DNA from: JARDZU01 sp963730285
Lineage (GTDB): Bacteria > Actinomycetota > Acidimicrobiia > Spongiisociales > ZC4RG35
Assembly: GCA_963730285.1 (NCBI GenBank)
Contig: CAVSQY010000005.1
Location: forward strand, 1 to 64,000
Length of the DNA: 64,000 bases
Reading direction: 5' to 3'
In this document: positions 33,015 through 41,689 of the stretch, piece after piece
Layout: the number at the start of each line of letters is the position of its first letter
Position numbering within the stretch: the first letter of the stretch is position 1
Made by a program: the position numbers and the translations under genes
Notes under the pieces: generated by a model
Told to the model about the DNA's origin: nothing
Database searches by the model: none
What the model saw: the letters and a program-made list of their open reading frames with translations, nothing else

Positions 33015-34529
33015 GTGGCGCTGGAGTTGCGGGGGATCACAAAGGAATTTCCCACGGTCCTTGCCAACGACGATGTCAGCCTCTCCGTCGAGTCCGGTGA
33101 GATCGTGGCCCTGCTCGGGGAGAACGGCGCCGGCAAGACCACCCTGATGAACGTGCTGTTCGGCCTCTACTCGCCCGAGTCGGGCGAGATCGTGATCGAT
33201 GGAGCACCCCTCGAGCTGGCCAATCCCAGTGCATCGATCCAGGCCGGTGTAGGCATGGTCCACCAGCACTTCATGCTGGTGCCCGTATTCAGCGTGGCCG
33301 AAAATGTCATCCTCGGCATGGAGCCCCTCAAGGCACTGGACTGGATCGACAGGGACACCGCCGATTCGATGGTTCGGGAGATATCCGACCGTTACAACCT
33401 CTCCGTCGACCCTGAGGCGATGGTCGAAGATGTCCCCGTTGGTGTTCAGCAGCGAGTGGAGATCATCAAGGTTTTGGTGAGAGACGCCCGCTACATCATC
33501 TTCGACGAGCCCACTGCCGTGCTGACGCCGCAGGAGGTCGAGGAGTTCTTTGGCATCGTTCGCGGTCTCAAAGACGACGGCAAGGGCGTGATCTTCATCA
33601 GTCACAAGCTGAACGAGGCGTTGGAGATTGCGGATCGAATCGTTGTGTTGCGCGACGGCAAGTCAGTAGGGGAAGCCGATCCCAAGACTTCCACACGAGA
33701 GCAGCTCGCAGAGATGATGGTGGGGCGGCCCGTCGATCTGGTTGTCCACAAGGAATTAGCCGTACCGGCCGACGTGGTGTTGTCGCTGAGGGACTTGGTG
33801 GTTCTGGATGATCGAGGGCACAAGACCGTCGATGGAGTCACCTTCGAGGTACGCGTCGGTGAAATCGTAGGGATTGCCGGGGTCCAGGGAAATGGCCAAA
33901 CCGAGTTGGTGGAGAGCATCATGGGTATGCGCCCGTCGCTCGCGGGCCACGTCTTCCTGAGCGGCGAGGACGTGACTGAGTCGAGCCCGAGGGACCTGCA
34001 TCGTCTAGGAGTGGCCCATGTCCCTGAAGATCGGCAGGAAAGTGGCCTGGTCCTCCAATTCACCGTCGCCGAGAACATGGTTCTCGATTCGTACTATGAC
34101 CGCCCATACTCTCGTGGCATTCAGATGGACTGGGACACAGCGGTCAAATCGTCTGAGCGACTAGTCGACGAGTATGACGTGAAGACCGCCACGGTCGACG
34201 AGCCGGTCTCGAATCTCTCGGGCGGCAATCAGCAGAAGGTCATCGTTGCCCGAGAGTTCGACCGTAACGTGAAGCTGGTCGTTGCTTCTCAACCCACCCG
34301 CGGAGTCGATGTCGGTTCCATCGAATACATCCACACCCGAATAGTGGAACAGCGTGACCAGGGGGCAGCGGTGCTCATCGTCTCATCCGAGTTGGATGAG
34401 GTGATGGCACTCTCCGATCGAGTCTTGGTGATGTTCGAGGGTCGGATTGCGGGTGAGTTCGACCCTGCGATCGCGTCAACCACTGAGATCGGCCTTGCCA
34501 TGCTGGGCTCTGGGGGTGCCGATGTCTGA
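33015..34529 (+). CDS. ABC transporter, double ATP-binding subunit (nucleoside/simple-sugar type)
   Basis: A 504-residue protein with two nucleotide-binding domains. The first has Walker A ALLGENGAGKTTLMNVLFGL and the signature position VPVGVQQRVEIIKVLVRDA with Walker B IIFDEPTAVLT. The second has a degenerate Walker A GVQGNGQTELVESIMG (no Lys) and a normal signature NLSGGNQQKVIVAREF. This asymmetry is typical of the RbsA/BmpB-like class. It powers import of the BMP ligand. The GTG start has a weak ribosome site and lies after the hairpin. Confidence 0.92.
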   Translation: MALELRGITKEFPTVLANDDVSLSVESGEIVALLGENGAGKTTLMNVLFGLYSPESGEIVIDGAPLELANPSASIQAGVGMVHQHFMLVPVFSVAENVILGMEPLKALDWIDRDTADSMVREISDRYNLSVDPEAMVEDVPVGVQQRVEIIKVLVRDARYIIFDEPTAVLTPQEVEEFFGIVRGLKDDGKGVIFISHKLNEALEIADRIVVLRDGKSVGEADPKTSTREQLAEMMVGRPVDLVVHKELAVPADVVLSLRDLVVLDDRGHKTVDGVTFEVRVGEIVGIAGVQGNGQTELVESIMGMRPSLAGHVFLSGEDVTESSPRDLHRLGVAHVPEDRQESGLVLQFTVAENMVLDSYYDRPYSRGIQMDWDTAVKSSERLVDEYDVKTATVDEPVSNLSGGNQQKVIVAREFDRNVKLVVASQPTRGVDVGSIEYIHTRIVEQRDQGAAVLIVSSELDEVMALSDRVLVMFEGRIAGEFDPAIASTTEIGLAMLGSGGADV

Positions 34530-35748
34530 CGAGCACTCGACGTCGGATCAACCCACCGCACCTGAGTTGCCACCGACAGAGCCCCAGCGAGGTCTGATGG
34601 ATCGCATCACCGGTATGGGCGAGAGTTTGGGGAGGGCTCTCCTCTTGCCCACCTTGGCGCTGGTGCTGGCCCTCGTGGTTGGCGCCGTCATCATCATGGT
34701 GACCGACGTCGACGCTTGGCGTCAGATGGGCGAGAGCCCCGGCATGGCGGTCGGGAACATGTTTGACGGTGTCTGGGTGGCGTATCGGGAGCTGTTCATC
34801 GGTGCCGTTGGCTCGGTCCGAGCCGTGTCCGAGACCCTGTTCACGGCCACTCCGCTCATTCTGGCCGGTCTCGCCGTGGCCGTCGGCTTTCGGACCGGCC
34901 TCTTCAACATTGGGGCTCGTGGTCAGATGTTCATCGGCGGCCTGTGTGCCCTCTGGGTTGGGCTGCATGTCGAGTTGCCCGCGGTGCTCCATATCTCTCT
35001 GGCCGTGATCGCCGCCATCATCGGTGGTGGTGTGTGGGGGGGAATTGCGGGGTTGCTGAAGGGGCGAACGGGCGCCCACGAGGTGATCACGACGATAATG
35101 CTCAATTTCATCGCCGCATTCTTCACGCTGTGGGTGCTCAAGACCTCGGTCTTCCAGCAAGAAGGCTCCACTATTCCGAAGTCGGCGCCGATACTCGAGT
35201 CGGCTCGGTTGCCGACCCTCTTCGGACAACAGTACCGGGTGAACATAGGCCTGTTCATCGCAATCGCGGCGGTGTTCTTTGTCTACTGGCTCCTCTTCAA
35301 ATCGACGATCGGCTTCGAGTTCCGGGCCGCCGGGTATTCCCCGAGCGCCAGTCTCTACGCCGGTATGAATGTCGTATTTCTCTATACCGCCGTGATGTTC
35401 ATCTCCGGCGCCCTTGCAGGTCTGGCCGGGGCGACTCAAACGCTCGGCCTGCCGCCTTACACGGTCACCGACAACTTCGCCGGACAGATCGGTTTTGACG
35501 CCATTGCCCTGGCATTGTTGGGGAGATCTCACCCATTCGGGGTGCTCTGGTCAGGGCTGCTGTTCGGTGCGTTGGTCGCCGGTGGACGTGTCATGCAGGC
35601 TGCGGCCGGAGTGACCGTCGACCTCGTTGTCGTCATGCAGTCCCTCATCGTGATCTTCATCGCCGCCCCCGAGCTGGTGCGCGCTGTTTTCCGGGTGAGG
35701 CCCACGGAGACAGGGCCGACGCAACTGACCAAAGGCTGGGGCGCATGA
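34522..35748 (+). CDS. ABC transporter permease (BMP/nucleoside type), first subunit
   Basis: A 408-residue permease. A soluble N-terminal segment rich in Pro/Thr (about 1-35) precedes the first helix (about 45-65), and about ten helices follow, with the family block TAVGFRTGLFNIGARGQMFI-like text (here VAVGFRTGLFNIGARGQM) and FDAIALALLGRSHPFGVLWS. It pairs with the second permease to form the membrane channel. ATG 34522 overlaps the ATPase stop by 8 bases; the longer upstream frame is a shadow of the ATPase gene. Confidence 0.9.
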   Translation: MSDEHSTSDQPTAPELPPTEPQRGLMDRITGMGESLGRALLLPTLALVLALVVGAVIIMVTDVDAWRQMGESPGMAVGNMFDGVWVAYRELFIGAVGSVRAVSETLFTATPLILAGLAVAVGFRTGLFNIGARGQMFIGGLCALWVGLHVELPAVLHISLAVIAAIIGGGVWGGIAGLLKGRTGAHEVITTIMLNFIAAFFTLWVLKTSVFQQEGSTIPKSAPILESARLPTLFGQQYRVNIGLFIAIAAVFFVYWLLFKSTIGFEFRAAGYSPSASLYAGMNVVFLYTAVMFISGALAGLAGATQTLGLPPYTVTDNFAGQIGFDAIALALLGRSHPFGVLWSGLLFGALVAGGRVMQAAAGVTVDLVVVMQSLIVIFIAAPELVRAVFRVRPTETGPTQLTKGWGA

Positions 35749-37025
35749 CAGTCATGGTCGAGCGGGAGGAGGTGGTGGAGGTACGCGAGCGCGCGACGCC
35801 GGAAGAGCGTCGGTCTTCGATCGTCGGCGGTGTGCTGACCGCCCTCGGCATCTTCGTGTTGTGGGCCTTTGCCCTGGGCGTCGACGCGAGTCTGGACGCC
35901 ACCTTCAATCTGTCGTTGCAAACTGATCGTTTCCAGGGCCTGGCCTGGGTGGTCAACTCCCGAAACCTTTCCATGGCCCTTGGGGTGATGATCGTGGGCC
36001 TCGGCGTGTGGCGTTTGACCAGGGTTGGTCTTCGCTGGACGAACCTTTCGCTGGCGATCGGGTTTGGGCTCTTCTCATTGGCGTTTCTCACCTGGGCCGC
36101 TGCGGGCGGCCAGTTCAGCATGGTCGGCATGCTGCGGTCGACCGTCCTGCTTTCGGTAGTGGTGGTCTTGGGGGCTCTCACGGGCCTCATGTGCGAACGG
36201 GTTGGCGTGATCAACATCGGGATCGAAGGTCAATTGTTGGCGTCCGCTTTCGCCGCCGTCGTCCTCAGTAGTGCGTTCGGGACGGTCGCCGGGCTCGTCG
36301 GGGCTTTGCTAACGGGGGCCTTGCTCGGGCTCCTGCTCGCGTGGCTGACGATCAAATTCCATGTGGATCAGATCATCGCCGGTGTTGTCATCAACTTTCT
36401 CGCCCTTGGGTTGACGTCTTTGATGACTGCGCGCATCCTCACCGATGTCCAGACCCTCAATGCCCCACAGCGGATCTCAGCCTGGCGCATTCCCCTGTTG
36501 GCTGACATACCAGTCGTCGGGCCGATGCTTTTCGACCACAATTTCTTTGTCTATGGGATGTTCATCTTGTTGTTCGCCATTCACTACGGATTGTTCCGCA
36601 CTCGCTGGGGTTTGCGCTCACGCGCCGTTGGCGAGCACCCGAAGGCGGCAGACACGGCTGGGATCAATGTCTATTGGGTGCGTTATCGCAATGTGGTCTT
36701 GGGAGGCATGATCGCCGGGTTCGGCGGAGCCTTTCTCGGGTTGTCACAAGTGGCCCGTTTCGAAGAGAACATGACAGGCGGGATCGGATTCATCGGTCTG
36801 GCTGCCATGATCTTTGGCCGCTGGTTGCCATTCGGCGCCTTGGGGGCCGGCCTCGTCTTTGGCTTCTCGCGAGCCCTTCAACAGAAGGTGGCGATCCTCA
36901 GCGTCGGCATACCATCCGAGTTCCTCCTCATGCTCCCCTACATCGTGGTCATCATCGTGGTTGCCGGTGTCGTGGGCCGCACCAGACCCCCCGCCGCCGA
37001 TGGCCAGCCCTACATCAAACAGTAG
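35745..37025 (+). CDS. ABC transporter permease (BMP/nucleoside type), second subunit
   Basis: A 426-residue permease of the same importer, with an acidic N-terminus (EREEVVEVRERATPEERR), about nine helices, the block TGLMCERVGVINIGIEGQLL and GGIGFIGLAAMIFGRWLPFG conserved in the family. It overlaps the first permease by 4 bases (ATGA) and ends the operon. About 90 bases separate it from the convergent zinc-ribbon gene; I see no clear terminator there. Confidence 0.9.
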   Translation: MTVMVEREEVVEVRERATPEERRSSIVGGVLTALGIFVLWAFALGVDASLDATFNLSLQTDRFQGLAWVVNSRNLSMALGVMIVGLGVWRLTRVGLRWTNLSLAIGFGLFSLAFLTWAAAGGQFSMVGMLRSTVLLSVVVVLGALTGLMCERVGVINIGIEGQLLASAFAAVVLSSAFGTVAGLVGALLTGALLGLLLAWLTIKFHVDQIIAGVVINFLALGLTSLMTARILTDVQTLNAPQRISAWRIPLLADIPVVGPMLFDHNFFVYGMFILLFAIHYGLFRTRWGLRSRAVGEHPKAADTAGINVYWVRYRNVVLGGMIAGFGGAFLGLSQVARFEENMTGGIGFIGLAAMIFGRWLPFGALGAGLVFGFSRALQQKVAILSVGIPSEFLLMLPYIVVIIVVAGVVGRTRPPAADGQPYIKQ

Positions 37026-37118
37026 GCCTCTCGCTGCCACGCGCCCTTTTGGCCTCGAAACGCAAGTTTGGGCGTGCATTCTTCCACCGTGGTGGTGGCT
37101 GGTTGCACGCGCAAGGGA

Positions 37119-38093
37119 TCAGGGGGCGGCGGTGGTCGTGGTGCTGGCGGGGCGGCCGATGACGGTGATCTCCTGGATGGCCAGTTCCCGGAAGACGTTG
37201 TCGTCGATGACCTCTGCCTGGTAGGCGCTGGTGATGGTGATCTCCACCCAGTTGGCATTGATCGCCGCATAGGGGATCGACTGGAGACCGGGATCGTTGG
37301 TCAGCTCGATCGGTGTCTGCTGAAGGGAGTCTTGAGCCTCTATGAGCACCCCGCGGGCGCGGTAGTTGCGCCTGAATTGGGTGTCGTCGGCCAGGTTGTA
37401 CCAGTCGATCCGCTGTATGGCCATGGGCTGGTTGAAGGTCAGCCGGATCGTGATCTCTTGGGGGTCGAGGTCCTCCCAGGTCACCTGGTACTCGGCATCG
37501 GTGCCCGAGGTGAGGTTCTTGCAGATGAACGAGCCGATCCCGTCGACAGAGCACTGGGTGTCGATGACGTCTATCGGCCCGAGCTCGGCCAGCGAGGTGC
37601 TGGTGGACGTGGCGACAGTGGTGCTGGTATCAGGAGTGGAGTTGTTGCCATTGAAGGCATTGAAGAGGAGGGCTACCACCACCACTCCGAAGAGGAGGGC
37701 ACTGATGGCCAAGGCGGCGCGAACACCGGCAGTGGCCTGCACCGTGGGCCGCGGCGCGGTGGGGAGCGGCCCTTGAGAGATCCGGGCTCCACACTCTTGG
37801 CAGTGACGATTGTTTGGCGGGTTTACCGCCCCACACGACGGGCAATTGACCGACTTGACCTGCTTGGCCTGCTTCTGCTGTCTGGCAGTCCCTTGCGGCG
37901 ATTCAGTGGATGGTGGTGGCGCGCCAAGCTCGAACTCCTCGTAGTTGCCGTCGGAGTTCACAGTTATGACATTTTCTTTCCCTGAGCTCGCAACCGGGCT
38001 CAAAGGGTCGATGAACGATCCACAGTTGGGGCAGAACTGCTCGTCTGCGGGGACTGTCGCGCCGCAGTGATCGCATTTTTGAGAGGCAGCCAC
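37119..38093 (-). CDS. Zinc-ribbon membrane protein with discoidin-like outer domain
   Basis: A 324-residue protein. Two zinc ribbons at the N-terminus: CDHCG...CPNCG (about 7-24) and CPSCG...CQECG (about 83-101). One membrane helix LAISALLFGVVVVALLFNAF (about 127-147), then a Ser/Thr linker (TSTTVATSTSTS) and an extracytoplasmic domain of about 150 residues with VTWEDLDPQEITIRLTFNQP, a beta pattern resembling F5/8 type C (discoidin) domains. It ends in a second Thr run (STTTTAAP). The GTG start is preceded by AAGGAGG. The inside zinc ribbon / outside carbohydrate-like domain layout suggests sensing or anchoring, but no function is known. Confidence 0.7.
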   Translation of the reverse strand: MAASQKCDHCGATVPADEQFCPNCGSFIDPLSPVASSGKENVITVNSDGNYEEFELGAPPPSTESPQGTARQQKQAKQVKSVNCPSCGAVNPPNNRHCQECGARISQGPLPTAPRPTVQATAGVRAALAISALLFGVVVVALLFNAFNGNNSTPDTSTTVATSTSTSLAELGPIDVIDTQCSVDGIGSFICKNLTSGTDAEYQVTWEDLDPQEITIRLTFNQPMAIQRIDWYNLADDTQFRRNYRARGVLIEAQDSLQQTPIELTNDPGLQSIPYAAINANWVEITITSAYQAEVIDDNVFRELAIQEITVIGRPASTTTTAAP

Positions 38094-38263
38094 ATCCCTC
38101 CTTCATGGGTATTGTGCCACGGGATGTTCGTGTGGGCGATCAGAACCTTTGAGCCGTGGACTGTTGCGTCGGCTCTGACCACGACCGTTGCCTTCTTGGC
38201 TTTGGTGGGGTTCTTGATTCTCGCGTCCAAATGGCGTAATCGATAACTCGAAGTTGGTGCTCT

Positions 38264-39556
38264 ATGGCGTTTCGTTGCGAATCCTGCGGGTTCTCATCTG
38301 GCAAATGGATGGGCTTTTGCCCACAGTGCGGCGTGTCCGATCCCTTGCTCGAGGTGGTGGGCGATTCCGGGAAGAAGAGGACCCGGGCGGCCACGTCGGT
38401 AGGCCTGGGCGCGGCGAGGGAGCGCCAGCACACACGGCGACCGACCGGCTGGCCCGAGATCGACCGCGTCCTCGGGGGTGGTGTGGTACCGGGGTCGGTG
38501 ATCCTTCTTGGCGGTGAGCCGGGCGTGGGCAAGTCGACGTTGCTCCTACAGATGGCAGGTGCGCTGGCGAGGTCCGGTGCTCCGGTGGTGGTGGCGAGCG
38601 CCGAGGAGTCGGCCGAGCAGGTGGCGATGCGTGCGACTCGGTTGGGTGTGGTCGATGAGTCGATCGGGCTCATCGCCGATGACGACGTCGATGCCATCGT
38701 TGCGATGGCTGAGGAGACCAAGCCCCTGCTGCTGGTGGTCGACTCGATCCAGACGATGGGTGTCAACGAGATCACGTCGGCGCCCGGTGGCGTCGCTCAG
38801 GTGCGGGAGAGTGCGGGACGTTTGGTCAGAATGGCGAAGACCACGGGTGTCGCCGTCGTTCTGGTCGGGCACGTGACGAAGGAGGGCGGTTTGGCCGGGC
38901 CCAAGATGCTGGAGCACATGGTTGATGTCGTGCTCTACCTCGAGGGCGATCCGGATCGAGGATTCCGGGTGCTTCGAAGCACCAAGAACCGGTTTGGCCC
39001 CACACATGTCTCGGGGATGTTCGACATGAGGTCGGAGGGCCTTACCGAGGTGGACGACCCTTCCAAGGCGTTTCTCGACGGTTGGGAGTCGGAAGTGCCC
39101 GGCACCGTGATCTACCCGGCGGTCGAAGGGCGACGGTCGATTCTGGTCGAGGTTCAGGCCCTGGTCTCACCGACCCGCCAGGCCCAGCCACGGCGCTCGA
39201 TCCGAGGCCTCGACCCGACCCGCGTCAATCAGGTGCTGGCCGTGCTCGACCGCCACGCCCGCCTCGGCCTCCATGACCAGGAGGTTTACGTGAATGTGGT
39301 GGGTGGTTGGAAGATAGAGGAGCCCGGTTGTGATCTCGCCGTTGCCCTGGCTGTGGCCTCGTCTGCAAAGGATCGGGCCCTGGGCAGGATGGCGGCCTGG
39401 GGCGAAATTGGCTTGGCTGGTGAAGTGCGAACCATCCCGATGGAGACACGGCGTCTCGAGGAGTTGGATCGGATGGGCCTGGAGCAGAGGATCGCCCCCA
39501 TCGGCGGCAGCCCGATGAGATTGGCAGAAGCCCTACGCAAGGCCGGGCTGGACTGA
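38264..39556 (+). CDS. radA: DNA repair protein RadA (Sms)
   Basis: A 430-residue RadA. The N-terminal zinc finger CESCGFSSGKWMGFCPQCG (about 4-22), RecA-like ATPase with Walker A ILLGGEPGVGKSTLLLQMAG (about 80), the KNRFG motif STKNRFGPTHVSG, and a C-terminal Lon-like domain (VNVVGGWKIEEPGCDLAVAL). It is a branch-migrating helicase in homologous recombination, and in several bacteria it modulates DisA, the next gene. Length is normal. Confidence 0.95.
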   Translation: MAFRCESCGFSSGKWMGFCPQCGVSDPLLEVVGDSGKKRTRAATSVGLGAARERQHTRRPTGWPEIDRVLGGGVVPGSVILLGGEPGVGKSTLLLQMAGALARSGAPVVVASAEESAEQVAMRATRLGVVDESIGLIADDDVDAIVAMAEETKPLLLVVDSIQTMGVNEITSAPGGVAQVRESAGRLVRMAKTTGVAVVLVGHVTKEGGLAGPKMLEHMVDVVLYLEGDPDRGFRVLRSTKNRFGPTHVSGMFDMRSEGLTEVDDPSKAFLDGWESEVPGTVIYPAVEGRRSILVEVQALVSPTRQAQPRRSIRGLDPTRVNQVLAVLDRHARLGLHDQEVYVNVVGGWKIEEPGCDLAVALAVASSAKDRALGRMAAWGEIGLAGEVRTIPMETRRLEELDRMGLEQRIAPIGGSPMRLAEALRKAGLD

Positions 39557-39562
39557 TTCAGT

Positions 39563-39568
39563 TAGCCT
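39563..39568 (+). promoter_or_regulatory. Putative -10 hexamer (TAGCCT) for leaderless disA
   Basis: TAGCCT sits in the 19-base gap between radA and disA, 7 bases before the disA GTG. There is no Shine-Dalgarno. It suggests an internal promoter separating disA from radA. Confidence 0.45.
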
Positions 39569-39575
39569 GTTCGAC

Positions 39576-40637
39576 GTGGGTGGCCCGACGATATCCGAGA
39601 CCTTGGAACGCCTCGCTCCAGGGACGCCGATGCGCAGAGGCCTCGAGCGGATCATCCAGCAGGCCAAGGGCGGCTTGGTGGTCCTGGGCAACAGCCCGGA
39701 CGTAGTCGAAGCCAGCACGGGAGGCTTCAGCCTCAACTCGGCGATGTTCACGCCCGCCCGTCTTGCCGAGCTCTCGAAGATGGACGGCGGCATCGTCCTC
39801 GACGACAGTTGGGGCGTGATCCTGGAAGCAGGTGTTCACTTCGTCCCGGAAGGCTCGATACCGACCGACGAGACCGGTGCACGTCATCGGACAGCAGAGC
39901 GAATGGCGGTGGAAACCGGCAAGCCGGTGGTTGCCGTGAGTGAAGGGCGACGGGTGGCGACCCTCTTCTATCTGGGCCAGAAGATCGAGCTGGCCTCACC
40001 GACAGAGGTCACTGCTCATGTGAATCAGGAGCTGCAGAGCCTCGATCGGCTCAGACGCCGGCTGGACGACTCCGAGATCAAGCTGACCCGCCTCGAGGTT
40101 GCGGGCTTGTCCACTTACCGGTCGGCAGTGACCGTTCTCCAACGAGCTGAGTTGGTCGATCGTCTCGGCGGCCAGGTGGAAGCTCGGACCCACACGCTGG
40201 GCGAAGACGGTCGGATCATGTACCTCCAGCTCAATGACCTCATCTCCGGCGTGGATTTCACCATGGCCGCGGTCGTCCGCGACTACACGAAGCCCTTGCG
40301 CGCCAACTCTGTTCGCAAGGCGCTCGAGGCGTTGTCCGATATCCCCGGCACCGAGCTCGAGGACCCCTCGAGGGTTGGCAAGGAACTCGGCTTCCCCGAC
40401 CTCGACGACCCGGTGGATCCCCGCGGGTTTCGGATTCTGTCACAGGTGGGTCGGCTTCCTGACACCGTCCGGGACGACATCATCCGGTACTTCGGATCGG
40501 TGTCCCGGCTGCTGAAAGCCTCGGAAGAGGACCTGATCAGGGTGGAGGGTGTGGGTGAGACCAGAGCGGGGCAGTTGCGCGCCTTCTTCGATCGTCTCCG
40601 TGACACAGCCAGCGAATGGGAGCCTGTGCTCGATTGA
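39576..40637 (+). CDS. disA: DNA integrity scanning diadenylate cyclase DisA
   Basis: A 353-residue DisA. The N-terminal DAC domain (about 1-145) contains MDGGIVLDDSWGVILEAGVH and DETGARHRTAERMAVETGKP with the RHR motif. A helical linker follows, then a C-terminal helix-hairpin-helix domain (EEDLIRVEGVGETRAGQLRA) that binds branched DNA. It makes c-di-AMP from two ATP. The usual DGA motif reads DGG here; the catalytic Asp is kept, so activity is likely but may be altered. The GTG start has a leaderless-type hexamer. Confidence 0.93.
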   Translation: MGGPTISETLERLAPGTPMRRGLERIIQQAKGGLVVLGNSPDVVEASTGGFSLNSAMFTPARLAELSKMDGGIVLDDSWGVILEAGVHFVPEGSIPTDETGARHRTAERMAVETGKPVVAVSEGRRVATLFYLGQKIELASPTEVTAHVNQELQSLDRLRRRLDDSEIKLTRLEVAGLSTYRSAVTVLQRAELVDRLGGQVEARTHTLGEDGRIMYLQLNDLISGVDFTMAAVVRDYTKPLRANSVRKALEALSDIPGTELEDPSRVGKELGFPDLDDPVDPRGFRILSQVGRLPDTVRDDIIRYFGSVSRLLKASEEDLIRVEGVGETRAGQLRAFFDRLRDTASEWEPVLD

Positions 40638-40650
40638 GGGTGAGTGCCGG

Positions 40651-40656
40651 TACACT
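40651..40656 (+). promoter_or_regulatory. Putative -10 hexamer (TACACT) for carD
   Basis: TACACT lies 11 bases before the carD ATG in the 30-base gap after disA. No Shine-Dalgarno is present. The same hexamer occurs 6 bases before the AI-2E-family gene. Confidence 0.4.
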
Positions 40657-40667
40657 CCGCACCCCAC

Positions 40668-41180
40668 ATGGCTGCAACAGCGACAAAATACTCAGTAGGT
40701 GACAAGGTGGTCCATCCCCAGCACGGGGCGGCCACCATCCAGAAGAAGGTCAAACAGGAGTTCGCCGGGAAGAAGCAGGACTACTTCGTCCTCGACGTGG
40801 CGACCGAGCAATTGACCGTGATGGTCCCATTGGACAAGGTGGAGGACCTTATCCGCCCGGTCATCTCCAAGACCAAGTCCCGTGAGGTCCTGCGGTCGCT
40901 CAAAGGCGATCCAGAAGAGGCTGGGTCGAACTGGAGCCGCTGGTACAAGGTGCTCAACGAGAAGATGACATCGGGTGACATCTTCCAGGTTGCCGAGGTC
41001 GTCCGTGACTTGTCGTTCGCCCAGCAGACCAAGGGCATCAGCCCCGCCCTCAAACGCATGTTGTCCAAGGCCCGTCTCACCCTCAGCTCCGAACTCGCTT
41101 TCAGCCTCGAGATCGACGAGGACGAAGCGATCAAGAAGTTGGACCGGGCGTTGCCCAAGATCGAGCCCGAAGAGGAATGA
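40668..41180 (+). CDS. carD: CarD-family transcriptional regulator
   Basis: A 170-residue CarD. The N-terminal RNA-polymerase-interaction domain is YSVGDKVVHPQHGAATIQKK followed by DYFVLDVATEQLTVMVPLDK. The C-terminal helical DNA-binding domain contains GSNWSRWYKVLNEKMTSGDI and EVVRDLSFAQQTKGISPALK with the wedge tryptophan in SRWYK. CarD stabilises open complexes at rRNA and many other promoters in actinobacteria. The ATG at 40668 is used; an in-frame GTG 24 bases upstream adds residues outside the domain. The stop overlaps ispF (ATGA). Confidence 0.94.
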   Translation: MAATATKYSVGDKVVHPQHGAATIQKKVKQEFAGKKQDYFVLDVATEQLTVMVPLDKVEDLIRPVISKTKSREVLRSLKGDPEEAGSNWSRWYKVLNEKMTSGDIFQVAEVVRDLSFAQQTKGISPALKRMLSKARLTLSSELAFSLEIDEDEAIKKLDRALPKIEPEEE

Positions 41181-41680
41181 GTCAAGAGGTGCCGGCCAAC
41201 GGCACCAGAGTCGGTTGGGGTTTCGACGCCCACGCCTTCAACGGGGAACCACCACTGATCCTCGGTGGTGTCACCGTTTCCAGCCGGATCGGTGTCACTG
41301 CGACCTCCGATGGCGACGTGTTGGCCCATGCTGTGACTGACGCCCTTCTCGGCGGCGCCGTCCTGGGCGACATCGGCGACCTCTTCCCATCCGACGATCC
41401 CACGATGGAGGACGTCGACTCGTTGTTCCTTCTACGCCAGGCCGCGACGATGGTCACGGCTGCGGGATGGTCGGTGCAACATGTTGACGCGACTGTTGTC
41501 ATCGAACAGGTTCGAGTCTCGCCGTTCAAGGAGGAGATCCGCACGAAGCTGGCCGAGGCGTTGGGGATCTCCAGTGAGCTGATATCGGTGAAGGCGACGA
41601 CCACTGACGGTCTTGGCTTCGTCGGCCGGGGCGAGGGACTGGCAGCGGTCGCCGTGGTCACGCTGGCTCGCCTTGCTTAA
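41177..41680 (+). CDS. ispF: 2-C-methyl-D-erythritol 2,4-cyclodiphosphate synthase
   Basis: A 167-residue IspF. Metal-binding DAHAF in RVGWGFDAHAF, the block ATSDGDVLAHAVTDALLGGA, GDIGDLFPSDDP and ATTTDGLGFVGRGEGLAAVA are all present. It cyclises CDP-ME-2-phosphate in the MEP pathway of isoprenoid synthesis. In many actinobacteria ispD lies between carD and ispF; here ispF follows carD directly with a 4-base overlap, so ispD must be elsewhere. Confidence 0.95.
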   Translation: MSQEVPANGTRVGWGFDAHAFNGEPPLILGGVTVSSRIGVTATSDGDVLAHAVTDALLGGAVLGDIGDLFPSDDPTMEDVDSLFLLRQAATMVTAAGWSVQHVDATVVIEQVRVSPFKEEIRTKLAEALGISSELISVKATTTDGLGFVGRGEGLAAVAVVTLARLA

Positions 41681-41683
41681 CAT
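41678..41683 (+). promoter_or_regulatory. Putative -10 hexamer (TAACAT) for leaderless cysS
   Basis: TAACAT overlaps the ispF stop codon and lies 6 bases before the cysS ATG. There is no Shine-Dalgarno. Confidence 0.4.
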
Positions 41684-41689
41684 CGTCTG

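Noticed and set aside
38000..38230. 76-residue basic frame between the zinc-ribbon gene and radA
   Set aside because: Half of it overlaps the N-terminus of the zinc-ribbon gene in another frame, with no ribosome site and no domain. The 170-base gap is more likely a promoter region for radA and the zinc-ribbon gene.
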